38,501 nucleotides of DNA from Thioclava sp. SK-1. GTDB lineage: Bacteria; Pseudomonadota; Alphaproteobacteria; Rhodobacterales; Rhodobacteraceae. A model generated the notes under the pieces. It worked only from the letters and a program-made list of their open reading frames with translations, had not been told where the DNA came from and ran no database searches. The first letter of the stretch is position 1. Each line of letters starts with the position of its first letter. The position numbers were made by a program, and so were the translations under genes. Below are positions 8,284 through 16,428 of this stretch, one piece after another. The stretch spans positions 1-38,501 of the forward strand of contig NZ_MDHA01000068.1 in assembly GCF_001705665.1 (NCBI RefSeq), given 5' to 3'.

Positions 8284-8850
8284 TTATGCCTCTTGAAAGA
8301 TCCGCTTTGCCCAGTCTTCAACGGGTTCGCCGCTCCCAATCTCGGGATATGCAATCCCGTTGATCATGAAGGTCGGAGAGATATGAATGCCGTTTTGGCG
8401 CGCGTATTTCGTGTGACGTTTGATAACTTTTTGTAGCTGCGGCACGTCGAAGGCATCGGCCAGTGCGACACCGCTATAGCTTTCCAAACGATGCAGGATT
8501 TCGCGTGGCGTGGTGTCCATATTTGGTCCACGGCAATGATCTTCAAATTCAAATTTTTCGCGGTGATCGGCTACAGCCTGCATAACCTTGAAAGCGGCCT
8601 GCGCACCGTCTGGCAAAGTCGCCGCTGCCAAGACGGCACGGGTCACGACACCGGAAAACATATGCCAAGGCTGCGAAATCAGCGTGATTTTGACGCTGAT
8701 CTTATCTTCACCTGCGGCATCTAACAGGGCGTCGATCTTGTTGAAGGCCCTGACCGAAAACGGGCAGGTGGGTTCTAGGAACATCTCAAACAGATCCGGG
8801 CCAGTGCCTTTGATCAGCGGTGCTGCGGTCAGTTCTGTGGCTTGGGTCAT
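8284..8850 (-). CDS. DsbA-family thioredoxin-fold protein with a CPFS active site
   Basis: The 188-residue protein has the thioredoxin fold with a helical insertion seen in DsbA-like proteins. The active site reads EPTCPFSVRAF, so the second cysteine of CxxC is serine. The cis-proline loop is normal (ISPTFMINGIAYPEIGSGEP). There is no signal peptide, so it is predicted to be cytoplasmic. A one-cysteine centre fits a reductase, isomerase or glutathione-dependent role better than disulfide formation; substrate unknown. Start at 8850 was chosen because AAGGAT precedes ATG; the longer open frame up to 9006 has no ribosome site and low-complexity content. It lies between the efflux operon and the siderophore receptor, with no clear functional link to either. 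Confidence 0.82.
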   Translation of the reverse strand: MTQATELTAAPLIKGTGPDLFEMFLEPTCPFSVRAFNKIDALLDAAGEDKISVKITLISQPWHMFSGVVTRAVLAAATLPDGAQAAFKVMQAVADHREKFEFEDHCRGPNMDTTPREILHRLESYSGVALADAFDVPQLQKVIKRHTKYARQNGIHISPTFMINGIAYPEIGSGEPVEDWAKRIFQEA

Positions 8851-8982
8851 TGATCGATCCTTGTTGAACATTGCGGCTGCAAGTTTAACGATATGGCCCG
8901 CCGGGGATGTTTCAATGTTCTGATTGGCCAGATCACAATTGTTTGGTCCCATATGGCCGGGAATGGAACGGAACGGGGAACG

Positions 8983-9002
8983 GGCGGGCGTTGCCGCCCG
9001 CC
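8983..9002. other. GC-rich stem-loop after the receptor gene
   Basis: GGCGGGC-N6-GCCCGCC forms a seven-base-pair hairpin seven bases beyond the receptor stop codon (reading the minus strand). No T run follows on that strand, so it may be a weak terminator or protect the transcript end. Confidence 0.5.
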
Positions 9003-9009
9003 GCAATCT

Positions 9010-11124
9010 TTAGAAGCGTTTGGTCATCGCGATACTATAGCTGCGCTCTTCTCCACGGAAGTTGAACACAGAAGTCCCACCCACACGGCTGTAATAGGCT
9101 TTGTCTAACACGTTATCGACGCCAAATTGCAAATCCACACCATTGGTCAGTGTTTTCTTTGCTGTCAGATCCACCAGACCATATCCCGGCGCGTTGATCG
9201 TGATGCCTTGAGACACCGATGAGAAGCCAGACATTGCACGCAGATGCCCGCCAAAGCTCCAGCCTTCCAACGCGCCTTGCGGCACATCATACATTAACGA
9301 TAGCTTCAAGATATTGCGGGGCGTGTAGGTTGAGAACACATCCCCTTCGTCAGGCCCATTCAGATATTCCGACTGCGCATAGGTATAGCCGCCCGACAGA
9401 TGCAGGTTCGGACCGATCTCACCGGCGGCTTCCAATTCGATGCCTCGCACGCGGATTTCTCCTTGGGCAATGGAATAACTGCCATCGGTCGAAGACAGGG
9501 CGCGGTTGACCTGTTCCAATTGATACGCGGCGGCGGAGACGTTCACACCATAGGCCAGCTCGGCCTTGACGCCGAGTTCAAATTGCTGCCCCTCCAGCGG
9601 ATCGAGCGTTTTGCCATTGATATCCAGATCGGTTTGCGGTTGGAAAATCTCGGAATAGCTGGCGTAAATGGTGGTGCTGGGCGTGACATCATATGTCACG
9701 CCGGCGAAGGGTGTCACATGCCCGTTCTCCGAGCTGTTGGTCGTGGTGTTGGTGATCAAATTGGTTGAGTCACTATCATACCACGACAGGCGTGCACCGC
9801 CGATGACGGTCAGTGCCTGGGTCGGCTTTACCCGCAATTGCCCATAAACCCCGGTCGATGTGGTTTCTGTCCGGGTCCGTGTCGCGGTGCTGGAGCCGAA
9901 GTAATCCACATTGGGTTTGGCCACACCCGACACATCCCAATTGTCTAAATCGTAGGTTCCACTGATCTGGCCACGATCTTGATAGGTGGTTGCCGTGGTC
10001 TTTTGGGCATCCACCCCAACGATTGCCGTTGCGTCCCATGTGCCCAGGGTGAAGGGCAGCTCAGCATGGGCATCCACGGCTAAAGATTCTTGGCTGAAAT
10101 CTCGCGCCAACCAACGCAGGCCATTGACGGTGTTATCCGCCGCTGCCGCGCTTGAGGCATAGGCATACAGGAAATCGGTATCTTGTTGCGAATCCCGCAG
10201 CGAGAATTTCACACGCGCGCCGGTGTCGAATTCATGCTCGACGGCGACGATGGCATCAGTGACGCTGTTGCTAAATGTGTTCCAATCTGCAGCCGTTGTG
10301 GTATCGGCATCCAGCCACAGCAGCGTGCCATCGGAATAGGTTGGCAGGCCGTTATAGGGCGCAATATCGCGTTCCATATGGGATACCGAAAATGTGGCCG
10401 TGGTGCTGGGCGAAATATCCCATGCCAAGGCGCCATACAGCTGTTTTACGCCGTTCTTTTGTTTGTCGATGGCCCCGTCGCCATCACCATAGGCCAAAAC
10501 AGCACGGCCGCGCACGGTGCCATCGGCGTTCAGCGCGCCGCCGATGTCGCCCTCAAACCGGGCCGACCCAAAGGAATTTGCGGTGGCGGTGATATAGCCG
10601 CCCGGATCAACACGGTCCGCCTGTTTCAGGCGCATATTTACCGATCCTGCAGGCGAGCCGGTGCCGATAAACAGGCCCGACGGACCTTTCAAAATTTCAA
10701 CATGGTCCACGATCGACAGATCGGGCTAGGTGCCATAAATCGATGACACTGGCGCTGGCAGCCCGTCATAATACAGATAATCAAATTCAAAGCCGCGGGA
10801 ATACAGCGATGACCGGCCTGTGTCATTGGTCAACACCATGATGCCGGGCGCATCCTGCATTGCGGTTTCCAATGCGGTATAGCCGCCGTCTTCGATCTGT
10901 TTATGGGTGATGACTGTGGTGGATTGCGGCACCTCACGCGGGGTCATTGCCGATTTTTCCCCGACCGAGATCAGATCGCTTTTGTAGCTATCTGTACCTT
11001 CGGTTTCGTAGCTGGATCCGTTTACCGTGATTTCGGCAATATCGGTAATTTCTTGTGCAAGCGCAGTCAGGGGTGACAATGCTGTGGTGATGACAAGGGC
11101 TGTACGCATGGGGCGTCGGAGCAT
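9010..11124 (-). pseudogene. TonB-dependent siderophore receptor interrupted by an in-frame TAG
   Basis: Read through, this is a 704-codon outer-membrane receptor of the FhuE/FpvA-like siderophore class. It has a signal peptide (MLRRPMRTALVITTALSPL, cleaved near TALAQ), a TonB-box-like EITVNG, a plug domain (REVPQSTTVITHKQIEDGG, SLYSRGFEFDYLYYDG), the plug end motif VEILKGPSGLFIGTGSPAG, and a barrel ending in the typical terminal phenylalanine (SIAMTKRF). One codon, 10726-10728, reads TAG between SSIYGT and PDLSIVDHVEILKGP, in mid plug. Both sides stay in the same frame, and one base change (for example CAG to TAG) would explain it. AAGGA precedes the ATG at 11124. It is divergent from entC and has an iron-box-like site 23 bases upstream. 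Either a recent pseudogene, a sequencing error, or a gene rescued by suppression. Confidence 0.88.
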
Positions 11125-11146
11125 TTCTATGTCCTTTCATGATTAT

Positions 11147-11161
11147 TGACTTTTTTAGTAA
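11147..11161. promoter_or_regulatory. Iron-Rhodo-box-like site at the receptor promoter
   Basis: On the receptor strand the sequence is TTACTAAAAAAGTCA, one mismatch from TGA-N9-TCA, the motif bound by iron regulators in Rhizobiales and Rhodobacterales. It lies 23 bases upstream of the receptor start codon, a position where binding would block transcription or translation start. Confidence 0.5.
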
Positions 11162-11491
11162 GTTTTTCGTGAGGAGGACTCAAGTGCCCGACGATCGAAA
11201 ATATTCATTTGACGAAAATGTCGCAGAACTGGTCCGCTTGGCTGGTGAAACCTTATAAAAATATGGGCTTTTGGCATGGCGGAGCTAATTGCGGGCGCGT
11301 CCGATGGGTCATCAATTATGCGCCGGCGTAGGATCCGAATGCTGATATGAGGCACGGCGCTTGATTGACTTGCTGCTGCCAGAGTTATAGGCGACACATA
11401 AGACGGGCAGGTCCATATGCGGCAGCCCTATATTCTACTGGTCACCCAACCGTTTCGGTAAGGCAACCACATCATCGAAGGTATGATTGTG
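11162..11491. promoter_or_regulatory. Divergent region between the receptor gene and entC
   Basis: About 330 bases separate the receptor promoter site from entC. It must hold the entC promoter, but I see no convincing -35/-10 pair and no second TGA-N9-TCA site. A 37-codon open frame (11218-11331, tryptophan-rich) has no good ribosome site and is noted only as a possible leader peptide. Confidence 0.4.
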
Positions 11492-12610
11492 ATGCGACTG
11501 ACGCTTGAGGATGCCCCGACCCTTTTTGCACAGACATGTTTGGACCAGCCGATCCTGATCGGTCAGGATTTCGGCACTGTGTGTAACAGCCGAAGCGTGA
11601 CATTGGCGCAGGCGGCGGGTGCGGTGCCAATGCCGCTGGCGACGCAAGATCGCCTTCTGGGGGTGTTTCCCTTTGATCGGGGCGCGCCGGGGTATTTGTA
11701 CTGCATTCAAACCGCGCCCGCCCCGCCCGTTGCCCCACCGCGTGAAGCGCATAGCCGCAGCTTAACCCGGTTTCCGGTGCAGGCAGAATATGGCCAGGCG
11801 GTGGCTGCGGCGGCACAGCGCATTGGCGCCCCGGGCGCAGATTTGGCCAAGGTCGTTTTGGCGCGTGCGCTGGAATTTGAAACCGACGCAGAAATTGATC
11901 CGCTGCAAACTGCGCAGACCTTGGCGGCCGACCGCCATGTTACCAGCTATTGTGTGCCCCTTCCGTCGGCAGGTGGCACCGGGCCAAAATGGTTGGTTGG
12001 CGCGACGCCAGAACTGTTACTGTCCAAACGCGCAGGCGCGGTAATATCGCATCCGCTGGCAGGATCGGCACGGCGCAGCGCCGACCCGCAGGCGGATCAA
12101 TATGCGGCGCAATCGCTTAGCCGATCCGCAAAGGATCTGGCAGAGCATCGCGTGGTGGTCGACTATATCCATGATATCCTGGCGCCGTATTGCAAAACAC
12201 TGGATGTGCCCGGCGCGCCACAGTTGGACCGCACGGCAACGATGTGGCATCTGGGAACACCCATACAGGGCGTGCTGAAAGATCCCGACACACCCTGCCT
12301 GGAGCTGTTATATAGGCTGCACCCGACCCCTGCCGTGGCGGGTCATCCGTTGCAAACAGCGTTGGAGGTGATTGCCCAAAGCGAGCCGTTCGAGCGCGGC
12401 TTTTATGCGGGCACGCTGGGCTGGTTGGACGGGCAAAATGATGGGGCGTGGTATGTCACGCTACGCTGTGCCCTTATCGACGGTCACCGGGCGCGATTAT
12501 TTGCCGGCGCGGGGATTGTAGCTCAATCCGATCCCGCATCAGAAATCGCGGAAACAGGTGCGAAATTTGCCGCCATGCGCAAGGCGCTTGGCATTTGTGA
12601 CACGCTTTGA
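11492..12610 (+). CDS. entC: Isochorismate synthase (EntC/DhbC)
   Basis: This enzyme converts chorismate to isochorismate, the first committed step of 2,3-dihydroxybenzoate synthesis. The 372 residues carry the chorismate-binding fold of EntC, MenF and TrpE: KVVLARALEFET, the HPLAGSARR segment, LHPTPAVAGHP, ERGFYAGTLGW and the GAGIVAQSDPASEIAET magnesium-site region. Its N-terminal part is shorter and more divergent, as is usual. The start is uncertain by three codons: ATG 11483 sits one base after the GAAGG box, while GTG 11489 and ATG 11492 are seven and ten bases away; I prefer 11492. It opens the entC-entB-entA run, with entB starting 22 bases later. Confidence 0.93.
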   Translation: MRLTLEDAPTLFAQTCLDQPILIGQDFGTVCNSRSVTLAQAAGAVPMPLATQDRLLGVFPFDRGAPGYLYCIQTAPAPPVAPPREAHSRSLTRFPVQAEYGQAVAAAAQRIGAPGADLAKVVLARALEFETDAEIDPLQTAQTLAADRHVTSYCVPLPSAGGTGPKWLVGATPELLLSKRAGAVISHPLAGSARRSADPQADQYAAQSLSRSAKDLAEHRVVVDYIHDILAPYCKTLDVPGAPQLDRTATMWHLGTPIQGVLKDPDTPCLELLYRLHPTPAVAGHPLQTALEVIAQSEPFERGFYAGTLGWLDGQNDGAWYVTLRCALIDGHRARLFAGAGIVAQSDPASEIAETGAKFAAMRKALGICDTL

Positions 12611-12632
12611 ACTAAGACGTTGGAGTATCGCC

Positions 12633-13286
12633 GTGGCCTTGCCGAAAATCCCTGACTATCCGCTGCCAACGCAGTTGCCGGAACCTCGTGCCAGTTTTTC
12701 ACTTCGCACCACGCGTGCGGCTTTGCTGATCCATGACATGCAGCGCTATTTTTGTGCGGCCTATGGCGAAGATGCGCTGACCCGTGACGGGTCCACCCTG
12801 CGCAGCGTGGTGGCGGGGATCGCGCAGATTGCCAAGGCCGCGCGGGCGCAGGGCATTCCGGTGTTCTATACGGCGCAAAAGGGCAATCAATTCCTGCCTG
12901 ATCGCGGTTTGCAGGCCGATCTGTGGGGGCCAGGTATGCAGGCCATCCCCGGGCATGAAGACATCATCGAACCGCTTGCCACTCAGCCCGGCGATATTCG
13001 ATTGGTCAAACATCGCTATAGCGCGTTTCAGCGCTCCAACCTCGCGGATCTGATGCGGGCGCGCGGGCGCGACCAGCTGATTGTGACCGGGGTTTATGCA
13101 CATATCGGGTGCCTAGCGACAGTGGCAGAGGCGTTCCAGCGCGATATTGAGCCATTCTTCGTTGCCGATGCGTTGGCGGATTTTTCCGAGGCCAAACATG
13201 ACATGGCGGTGGAGTGGGTTGCCGCCTGCGCGGGCGTGCCGATGTTGACCCAAGGCGTTTTGACACAATTGGAGGCCACATTATGA
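12633..13286 (+). CDS. entB: Isochorismatase, EntB-type without carrier domain
   Basis: This enzyme hydrolyses isochorismate to 2,3-dihydro-2,3-dihydroxybenzoate and pyruvate. The 217 residues align over the whole isochorismatase domain of EntB, including LIHDMQRYF, the FYTAQKG strand, and the very characteristic VTGVYAHIGCLATVAEAFQRDI and FFVADALADFS segments. The family's usual C-terminal aryl carrier domain is absent; a free-standing carrier protein is encoded at 23516-23755. The start is GTG 12633, because GGAG lies seven bases upstream and the residues VALPKIPDYPLP match the beginning of EntB; a longer open frame extends back into entC. It overlaps entA by four bases (ATGA). Confidence 0.93.
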   Translation: MALPKIPDYPLPTQLPEPRASFSLRTTRAALLIHDMQRYFCAAYGEDALTRDGSTLRSVVAGIAQIAKAARAQGIPVFYTAQKGNQFLPDRGLQADLWGPGMQAIPGHEDIIEPLATQPGDIRLVKHRYSAFQRSNLADLMRARGRDQLIVTGVYAHIGCLATVAEAFQRDIEPFFVADALADFSEAKHDMAVEWVAACAGVPMLTQGVLTQLEATL

Positions 13287-14050
13287 AGCTGACGGGGTTT
13301 GATGGTACCACGGCATTTGTTGCGGGTGCTGCGGGCGGTATTGGGCGTGCCTTGGTGGCGGCGCTGGTCGATAGCGGTGTTCAGGTCTATGCGACTGACC
13401 GTGCGGAGGCTGTGGCCGATCTGGCACCGATGCCAGGAGTGATATGGGCCGCGCTGGATGTGACAGATGCTACCGCCGTTGACCGTGCTGTGGCACAATG
13501 TGAGGCGCAGCTTGGCCCGATCCGCCATGGTATTTTTGCTGCCGGGATCCTGGGCGGGGGGCCGTTGCTGGCCACCTCAATCGAGGATTGGCGCCGCGTG
13601 GTCGATGTGAATTTGAATGGCGGATTTTGTGTCACCTCTGCCTTGGCGCGGGTGATGGTGCCACGCAAGGGCGGCAGCATCGTCGCGGTCGGCTCAAACT
13701 CTGCCGATATTCCGCGGCTAAATATGGGCTCATACCCGGCCAGCAAGGCGGCGCTGCATATGTATATCCGCTGCCTTGGGTTAGAGATCGCGCCCCATGG
13801 CGTGCGCTGCAACATCGTCGCGCCGGGGTCGACGTTGACACCGATGCAGACCGGCATGTGGGCTGATGAAAGGGGCGCACAGGCGGTCATTGGCGGCAAT
13901 CTGGCGCTTCATAAAACTGGTATTCCGTTGGGGAAATTGGCCACGCCAGAGGATATCGCTGCCAGCACCATGTTTTTGCTGTCAGATCAGGCGGGGCACG
14001 TGACCATGGCAGATCTGTATGTGGATGGCGGTGCCACGCTTAAAGCCTGA
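13283..14050 (+). CDS. entA: 2,3-Dihydro-2,3-dihydroxybenzoate dehydrogenase (EntA)
   Basis: This NAD-dependent short-chain dehydrogenase aromatises the product of EntB to 2,3-dihydroxybenzoate. The 255 residues (EntA has 248) show the nucleotide-binding GAAGGIGRAL near residue 15, the NxG stretch VNLNGGFCV, the catalytic SYPASK pair (Y151, K155) and the late LSDQAGHVTMADLYVDGG region typical of EntA and relatives. By fold alone other SDR substrates would be possible, but placement directly after entC and entB, with an ATGA overlap to entB, settles it. It closes the first biosynthetic run; 150 bases then lead to the YncE-like gene. Confidence 0.93.
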   Translation: MKLTGFDGTTAFVAGAAGGIGRALVAALVDSGVQVYATDRAEAVADLAPMPGVIWAALDVTDATAVDRAVAQCEAQLGPIRHGIFAAGILGGGPLLATSIEDWRRVVDVNLNGGFCVTSALARVMVPRKGGSIVAVGSNSADIPRLNMGSYPASKAALHMYIRCLGLEIAPHGVRCNIVAPGSTLTPMQTGMWADERGAQAVIGGNLALHKTGIPLGKLATPEDIAASTMFLLSDQAGHVTMADLYVDGGATLKA

Positions 14051-14082
14051 GCGGAAGAGGCGGATTGGTGCCGCCAAAAACC

Positions 14083-14097
14083 TGATTGAATTTGTCA
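14083..14097. promoter_or_regulatory. Iron-Rhodo-box (TGA-N9-TCA) before the YncE-like gene
   Basis: TGATTGAATTTGTCA is a full match to TGA-N9-TCA and agrees closely with the site before entE (TGATTAAAATAGTCA). It sits between entA and the YncE-like gene, 106 bases before the latter's start, so that gene probably has its own iron-controlled promoter. Confidence 0.6.
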
Positions 14098-14203
14098 GGC
14101 AATGCTTGACTTTTAACCTGTGCAATAGAACAACAACGCGAAGCCAGTGCCAACCCTGATCCAAGGCTGCACCAGCCATGCCCTTTATTAAGTGGGATGC
14201 TCA

Positions 14204-15583
14204 ATGAAAAATATCTTCTCTGTCGGCCGCACGTTTTGCGTTATGGCGGCGTTAATGGGATCCGTCGCGACGGCTGTGGCCCAGACAGCATTTGATACCC
14301 CGGCCGAATTTACTGGCCGCGTGTCGGTTTCGGGTGAAAACCGCGGTGCGCTGTATCCTGGCGCCACGGCGCAGGTCAGCGGGTCGGATTTTATGCCTGG
14401 TCAGACTGTGACGGTTGAACGCGGTGACGTGGTTTTGGCTGATCATGTCGCGGTGGATGATACGGGCGCGTTCTCGTTGACCTATGATCTGCCCGAAGAT
14501 GCGGCCATTGGCACGCATCCGATCATCGTGAAAACCCAAAACCCCTATTCCGCCGAAGTCATTTCCGCGAAAATTTCGCCGAAACTGGCGCTGGAGGGGG
14601 CCGAAAAATTCGACATCGCCACTGCACAGTTAAAGGGTAACCTGTATCAGGTTGCGGAATCGGTCAAGAATGGCACGATCTTCGTTACATCGGCTGTCGG
14701 GCGCCCGCCGGTGGAAGAATCCTATTTGTTCAAACTGGATGCGACCACGCTGAAGCTTTTGGCCGAAACCACGCCAGAGGCAGCCCCGGCGCGTGGTGAT
14801 CGCAGCGGTGGCGTGTTCGCGGTCTATGGTGTTGGCGTTGATGATGCCAAAAATACGGTCTGGGTGACCAACACGCGCCAAAATACGGTGGCTGTGTATT
14901 CGCAAGACGATTTGTCCTTGATCAAACAATTCCCGCCGGAAACGGCTGGCCATCCGCGTGATGTGGTGATTGATGCCGCCAATGGTCGTGCCTATGTCAG
15001 CGGCAGCGCCGATGGTGTTCTGGTCTTTGACACAGCATCGCTGGAAGTGGTGGACACAATCGCCGTGCCCTCAGGCCAGTTCCGCCAGACATTCACCCCG
15101 ATGAGCCTTGCGCTGAACACCGAAGACAAGCTGCTGTATACGGTCTCGCTGACCTCGCCCGAGGCGGCAAAGGTCGACCTGAGCGATAACAGCGTCACCA
15201 CATATGATCTTGCGGGTGCGAAATCTGCGATTGGTGTCGATGCCTCTGCCGATGGTCAGCGTATCTTCGTGGTGTCGCAAGGTTCGGATGACCTGAAGGT
15301 TCTTGATGCAGATGGCGCAGAGCTGAACGATATCGGTGTGGGTGCAGGGCCGTTGAATGTCGCCTATGTGGATGCGGATAAGCTGGCCTATGTTGTCAAC
15401 CGTCAGTCGGGCAATATGGCTGTGGTGGATGCAGATGGTGCGATTGTCGCAAACTTGGATGTCGGGACAAACCCAAACCACCTGATCGCAGATGACGCAG
15501 GTACTGTCTTTGTGGTCAGCAAGACCAAAGGCAAGGATGACCCGATGGGCAACACAGTATGGCGCATCACGCCAAAGAAATAA
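14204..15583 (+). CDS. Exported YncE-like beta-propeller protein
   Basis: The 459-residue protein has a signal peptide (MKNIFSVGRTFCVMAALMGS, cleaved near AVAQ). An Ig-like beta domain follows (residues about 30-130, with VSGSDFMPGQTVTVERG), then a seven-bladed propeller rich in repeats such as TVWVTNTRQNTVAVYSQDDL, GRAYVSGSADGVLVFDTASL and KLAYVVNRQSGNMAVVDADG. E. coli YncE, of the same fold, is periplasmic and iron-responsive and lies beside a TonB receptor gene; its exact job is unclear. Here the setting inside a siderophore island with an iron box upstream suggests a role in periplasmic iron or siderophore handling. ATG 14204 is preferred over GTG 14192 because GGGA lies six bases before it. 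A strong terminator follows. Confidence 0.85.
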   Translation: MKNIFSVGRTFCVMAALMGSVATAVAQTAFDTPAEFTGRVSVSGENRGALYPGATAQVSGSDFMPGQTVTVERGDVVLADHVAVDDTGAFSLTYDLPEDAAIGTHPIIVKTQNPYSAEVISAKISPKLALEGAEKFDIATAQLKGNLYQVAESVKNGTIFVTSAVGRPPVEESYLFKLDATTLKLLAETTPEAAPARGDRSGGVFAVYGVGVDDAKNTVWVTNTRQNTVAVYSQDDLSLIKQFPPETAGHPRDVVIDAANGRAYVSGSADGVLVFDTASLEVVDTIAVPSGQFRQTFTPMSLALNTEDKLLYTVSLTSPEAAKVDLSDNSVTTYDLAGAKSAIGVDASADGQRIFVVSQGSDDLKVLDADGAELNDIGVGAGPLNVAYVDADKLAYVVNRQSGNMAVVDADGAIVANLDVGTNPNHLIADDAGTVFVVSKTKGKDDPMGNTVWRITPKK

Positions 15584-15608
15584 GGCCATAATCGGCAGGT
15601 AAGTGAAG

Positions 15609-15636
15609 GGCGGCCACTGCGATGTGGCCGCCTTTT
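15609..15636 (+). terminator. Terminator after the YncE-like gene
   Basis: A perfect nine-base-pair stem, GGCGGCCAC with GTGGCCGCC, has a six-base loop and is followed directly by TTTT. It separates the plus-strand entCBA/YncE genes from the convergent ABC transporter operon, which ends at 15646. Confidence 0.93.
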
Positions 15637-15645
15637 GCATGTCGT

Positions 15646-16428
15646 TCAGGCAGGTGTGACGGGCCCGTCGACACAGACCAGCAGATGGCCTGCGCTGTCA
15701 CGCTCTACGCGGGCGCGCACCCCATAAACCTGCGCCAGAAGCGCGGGCGTCAGCACCGTCGCAGGCGGTCCGTCCGCTGCGATCTGCCCATTGGACAGCA
15801 CGATGATCCGATCCGCCCAACGTGCGGCCTGCGTCAGGTCATGTAGCACTGCAATGACCACTCGCCCTTCGCGAGACAGCGATTGCATCTCGTTCAGGAT
15901 ATGGAACTGCATGGCCAGATCCAACGCGGCGGTCGGTTCGTCCAACAACACCAATGCAGGGTTGCGAATGATGGCTTGTGCCAGCCCAACGGTTTGGCGT
16001 TGCCCCCCTGACAGCCGCGCAAGAGGGCGGGCCGCCAGATGCCGAATGCCCAGGCGGATCAGGCAATTTTCGGCGCGCTGCAATTGTGTGGCAGTGGTGG
16101 TATTGCGCATCGTGCCCGCGGCATTTTGCGCCACTAAAAGACTGTCCAGCACGCTAAGATCGGATTGGCTTTGCAGTGTTTGCGGCATATAGCCCAGCTG
16201 TTCGACACGTTGGGCACGGGGCAGGGTCGCCAGATCATGCCCGTCAAAACAGATCTGGCCGCGATAGGGCAGGGATTGCGAAATGGCGCGCAGCAGGCTT
16301 GATTTTCCGGCCCCGTTTGGGCCAGCGAGCACCACCAGCTCACCGCGGTTGATCGCGTCAATCCGCAGACTCTCCAGAATGCTATGCGGCCCACGGCACA
16401 GGTCAATATCCGTCAGGTTGAGGGTCAT
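15646..16428 (-). CDS. Ferric-siderophore ABC transporter ATPase (FepC/FecE type)
   Basis: This 260-residue ATPase powers import of the iron complex across the inner membrane. It has Walker A GPNGAGKSS (near residue 35), the Q-loop region GYMPQTLQ, the signature LSGGQRQTVGLAQAI, Walker B LVLLDEPTAALD and the H-loop VLHDLTQA. Start 16428 gives an ATGA overlap with the permease stop; a longer upstream frame runs into the permease gene and is not needed. It is the last gene of the binding protein-permease-ATPase operon on the minus strand. Specificity for catecholate iron is inferred from the surrounding genes only. Confidence 0.92.
   Translation of the reverse strand: MTLNLTDIDLCRGPHSILESLRIDAINRGELVVLAGPNGAGKSSLLRAISQSLPYRGQICFDGHDLATLPRAQRVEQLGYMPQTLQSQSDLSVLDSLLVAQNAAGTMRNTTTATQLQRAENCLIRLGIRHLAARPLARLSGGQRQTVGLAQAIIRNPALVLLDEPTAALDLAMQFHILNEMQSLSREGRVVIAVLHDLTQAARWADRIIVLSNGQIAADGPPATVLTPALLAQVYGVRARVERDSAGHLLVCVDGPVTPA

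Noticed and set aside
11174-11186. TGA-N7-TCA sequence upstream of entC as a second iron box
   Set aside because: Spacing is seven, not nine, and the interior does not resemble the other sites.
14057-14080. GGCGG/CCGCC hairpin after entA as a terminator
   Set aside because: The stem is only five base pairs and is followed by A rather than T residues on the coding strand.
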